NCBI GenBank assembly: GCA_025357775.1
Contig: JANXOQ010000053.1
Span: 1-16,070, forward strand
Direction of reading: 5' to 3'
Length of the DNA stretch: 16,070 nucleotides
Origin: Ferruginibacter sp.
GTDB lineage: Bacteria > Bacteroidota > Bacteroidia > Chitinophagales > Chitinophagaceae
Part shown: positions 13,800 through 16,070 of the stretch, one piece after another
Numbering within the stretch: the first letter of the stretch is position 1
How the letters are laid out: every line of letters starts with the position of its first letter
Program-made: the position numbers and the translations under genes
The notes under the pieces: generated by a model
Database searches by the model: none
What the model was told of the DNA's origin: nothing
What the model saw: only the letters and a program-made list of their open reading frames with translations

Positions 13800-16034
13800 T
13801 TAATTAAATATTCCTACTAATAAATTACTAGGCTTTACGTTGTATTTATTATTATCATTATAATGATTTAAGCTTGCACTAATTTTCTTTTTTGCTTCTT
13901 CCAAAGAATCTTTGTATTTCTTTTCTTGTTTTTTAATTTCTAATCTCATAGAATCAAATTTAGTTGTGGTTGCTTTTTCGTCATAACGGTATGTTCCCGA
14001 TTCGTCGTCATTATTGTCTCCCACATTGTTTTCATCTATCAAAATACCATTATCATTAATACGAATTCTTTGTTTTCCACTTTTTACATCTATGCCATCA
14101 TCATTTATTTTTACTCCATTTTTTTTATAATTACTAGCAGGTTTACCATTTAGTGTATACAATCCATCCTTAGTCATCGTATACCATACACCAGTTTCCC
14201 AGCCCTGCTCTATATTTTCAAATACTAAATCATCATAAGAACTTGTTTGAAAACCTAAGCCGTTAAATTGTATTTGATTTAACCAACCAATATTATTTTG
14301 CACACGTATTTTTTTACCTACTGGTACATATATGGTTACAATTACACGCTGGTTGCGAAATTTATCTTTCGTGTTTACCATTACACCTCTATCTAAAATA
14401 AGCGAAGAGTCTTTTTGCTGAATATTAAAATTTATTAATGACGCTAAAGAATCAGCGTAGCTTACTTTTTTGCCGCAAGCATATTTTAACATAGATACTT
14501 TAAAGCTGTCATTAGAAGATTTCTCTATATTTACCTTTACATTTCTTACGGTTGCACTTTCATCATCATCAGACAAATCAAAAAAGTCGTTATCACCAAA
14601 CCAACTTCTTGAGTAATTGATGCCTGATTTTGCATTGCTTATATCTAATGCATTTACATTTGGATCTAAAATTGCTACTTCATCAGTATTTAAATTGGAG
14701 TTATATTTAAAATCTTTAGAGATAGAGGCTAATAAAAAAATAACACATACCCAACCCACTACCCACATTGCTATAAAACTAAGGCGAAGCGTTTTACTAC
14801 CTGTTTTTACTTTGGTTATTTTTCTTATAACCCAAGTAATGATACCTATAATAGGTACTAGTATAAAGAAAATTAAAGTACCCCAAGCCAGCGCATTTTG
14901 CCAACCACTGGTAAAAATAAAATCCTTTAATGGAAATATAGAAAACGATGCAATACCAGCTGCAAATAGGGTAACCACTAAAGAAAAACCTACAATTGCT
15001 AATATAAAATATACAAATCCTTTTACGATAAATAAAATAATATTTGCAAATACATTACCACCTCTTTTCCCAATTTTGGAAGCTTCTGCTCCAAAAACTT
15101 TTCCTTTTTCACCTGCAACTTCGCTTACCTCTTTACTGTATTTTTGTACCCTTTGCTGTATTCCTTTCATTTCTTCTACTACCGATTCTTTTATAGAATT
15201 CATATCTACTTTTTCACCCTTCATTTCTAATTTTTCAGCGGTAGTTTTTGCCTCTGGCAGTACAATCCATAAAATGATATAGATAAATAATGGCCCAGGG
15301 CTTAGGTTAAAAATATCAAAATCATGAAAGCCACTAAAATGCCTCCAATTGTTTCTAGAAAAAAGCGAAATCAAAGGCAATAAAAATATTATTCTTGGTA
15401 TCCATACATTTATATCAAAGTAATTTGCAATACCACTTGCTACTCCACCTACATATTTTTCATCTACATCTCTATATAATTTTTTGCGACGACTTCCAAT
15501 AACTGTTGTTGCGCTACTTGGTACAGCTATCCATAATATAATGTATGGTATAAAACCAATTCCAAAAGAAAAAAGTGCTATTAGGAAAACAACCCTCACA
15601 ATGGCAATATCTACATCAAAATAATTAGCCACACCACTACAAACACCACCTACCAATTTATTATTTTCATCTCTAAACAATCTTTTTTTGCCGCTAGCAT
15701 TAGTATGAGTTGATTGATTTTGGTTAGCATTTGTGCTATTTTGTTGTGTATTTGAAGCAGAAGATGGCTCAGCGTCGTCAAAATCTTCTGGACGACCAAT
15801 GCTTTTAATAATTGCATTTACGTCATCATCTATAATACAGGTAGCCCCTGCTTTAATACGCTCTTGAAAAAGCTCGCCAATACGATTTTCTATATCGTTT
15901 ATAATTTCGTCTTTGCCTTCTTCAGCATCAAAATGACGAGAAAGACTTTGGATATAACTTTTTAATATTTCATAAGCAGTTACTTCTATTGGTACTATTC
16001 TGCCCTGAAAGTTTATGTTTATCACTTGTTTCAT
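13800..16034 (-). CDS. Membrane protein with two PspC domains and large C-terminal domain
   Basis: This 744-residue membrane protein begins with a helical domain (1-88: VEVTAYE-like core, EIINDIENRIGELF, SIGRPEDF) that commonly precedes PspC in Bacteroidota, then a Ser/Asn/Gln linker (90-114). Two PspC domains follow in tandem, about 116-174 (LFRDENNKLVGGVCSGVANY) and 184-262 (LYRDVDEKYVGGVASGIANY), each with hydrophobic segments; they look like an internal duplication. A charged, possibly coiled-coil stretch (264-320) leads to further membrane segments at about 329-360, 380-404 and 415-438. The remainder (440-744) is polar, has beta-like INDDGIDVKSGKQRIRIND repeats, and ends in a charged helix. 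PspC relates to envelope-stress (phage shock) responses; the role of this large form is inferred. A PadR-type regulator often sits upstream, and only 36 bp are visible there. Confidence 0.88.
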   Translation of the reverse strand: MKQVININFQGRIVPIEVTAYEILKSYIQSLSRHFDAEEGKDEIINDIENRIGELFQERIKAGATCIIDDDVNAIIKSIGRPEDFDDAEPSSASNTQQNSTNANQNQSTHTNASGKKRLFRDENNKLVGGVCSGVANYFDVDIAIVRVVFLIALFSFGIGFIPYIILWIAVPSSATTVIGSRRKKLYRDVDEKYVGGVASGIANYFDINVWIPRIIFLLPLISLFSRNNWRHFSGFHDFDIFNLSPGPLFIYIILWIVLPEAKTTAEKLEMKGEKVDMNSIKESVVEEMKGIQQRVQKYSKEVSEVAGEKGKVFGAEASKIGKRGGNVFANIILFIVKGFVYFILAIVGFSLVVTLFAAGIASFSIFPLKDFIFTSGWQNALAWGTLIFFILVPIIGIITWVIRKITKVKTGSKTLRLSFIAMWVVGWVCVIFLLASISKDFKYNSNLNTDEVAILDPNVNALDISNAKSGINYSRSWFGDNDFFDLSDDDESATVRNVKVNIEKSSNDSFKVSMLKYACGKKVSYADSLASLINFNIQQKDSSLILDRGVMVNTKDKFRNQRVIVTIYVPVGKKIRVQNNIGWLNQIQFNGLGFQTSSYDDLVFENIEQGWETGVWYTMTKDGLYTLNGKPASNYKKNGVKINDDGIDVKSGKQRIRINDNGILIDENNVGDNNDDESGTYRYDEKATTTKFDSMRLEIKKQEKKYKDSLEEAKKKISASLNHYNDNNKYNVKPSNLLVGIFN

Positions 16035-16070
16035 AAAATTAATTTTATGTTGGTTATTGTTGTTGAGTTG

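Noticed and set aside
16031..16070. Possible 3' end of an upstream minus-strand gene overlapping the PspC start (TTATGA)
   Set aside because: An open frame ending in TGA at 16031-16033 would fit a PadR-type regulator, but only about 40 bases are visible and the PspC frame is also open there.
1..16070. Search for CRISPR repeats, transposases, integrases, tRNA or rRNA
   Set aside because: No regularly spaced repeats, no transposase or integrase motifs and no tRNA-like folds were noticed by eye on either strand; a tRNA scan was not possible.

Overview
The window looks like a chromosomal segment from an AT-rich member of the Bacteroidota, probably Chitinophagia-like. The evidence is the strong AT bias, the acpP promoter (TTG, 18-bp gap, TAnnTTTG box, the Bacteroidota sigma type), start codons without clear Shine-Dalgarno sequences, and several family architectures common in that phylum. 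These are a PspC protein with a conserved N-terminal helical domain, serC near DUF1015, and an aminosugar-kinase-like domain fused to a RapZ C-terminal domain. I see no mobile element, CRISPR array, rRNA or tRNA. The region is mostly housekeeping or conserved accessory genes.

Layout: (1) 1-160, minus: 5' end of a small secreted protein. (2) 400-2402, plus: a beta-helix lipoprotein and a lipoprotein-type glutathione peroxidase 32 bp apart, ending at a good hairpin terminator shared with a convergent patatin-like phospholipase (2462-3502, minus). (3) 3609-5045, plus: a kinase (AmgK/APH type) fused to a RapZ C-terminal domain, the most interesting protein here. (4) 5103-10959, all minus. In order of transcription: 3-hydroxyacyl-CoA dehydrogenase and an extended SDR overlapping by 4 bp; a 422-bp gene-free gap; serC; a 259-bp gap; DUF1015; and a TPR protein 45 bp further on. 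The serA gene that often accompanies serC and DUF1015 is absent. (5) 11061-11916, minus: a small unknown gene with its own -7 box and terminator, preceded by a decayed small lipoprotein-like gene with in-frame stops and frame disruption. (6) 12041-13685, plus: acpP and fabF for fatty-acid synthesis, separated by a long inverted repeat. (7) 13800-16034, minus: a large membrane protein with two PspC domains, convergent with fabF across a bidirectional terminator.

Functional links: acpP and fabF serve fatty-acid elongation. The hydroxyacyl-CoA dehydrogenase and SDR are probably translationally coupled in acyl or lipid-like metabolism. SerC makes phosphoserine. The kinase-RapZ fusion plausibly joins aminosugar (cell-wall recycling) phosphorylation to GlcN6P sensing; this is inference from motifs. 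No new multi-gene defence or mobile system is evident. The points worth a second look are the fusion protein, the pseudogene, the serC-DUF1015 spacing and several intergenic inverted repeats.
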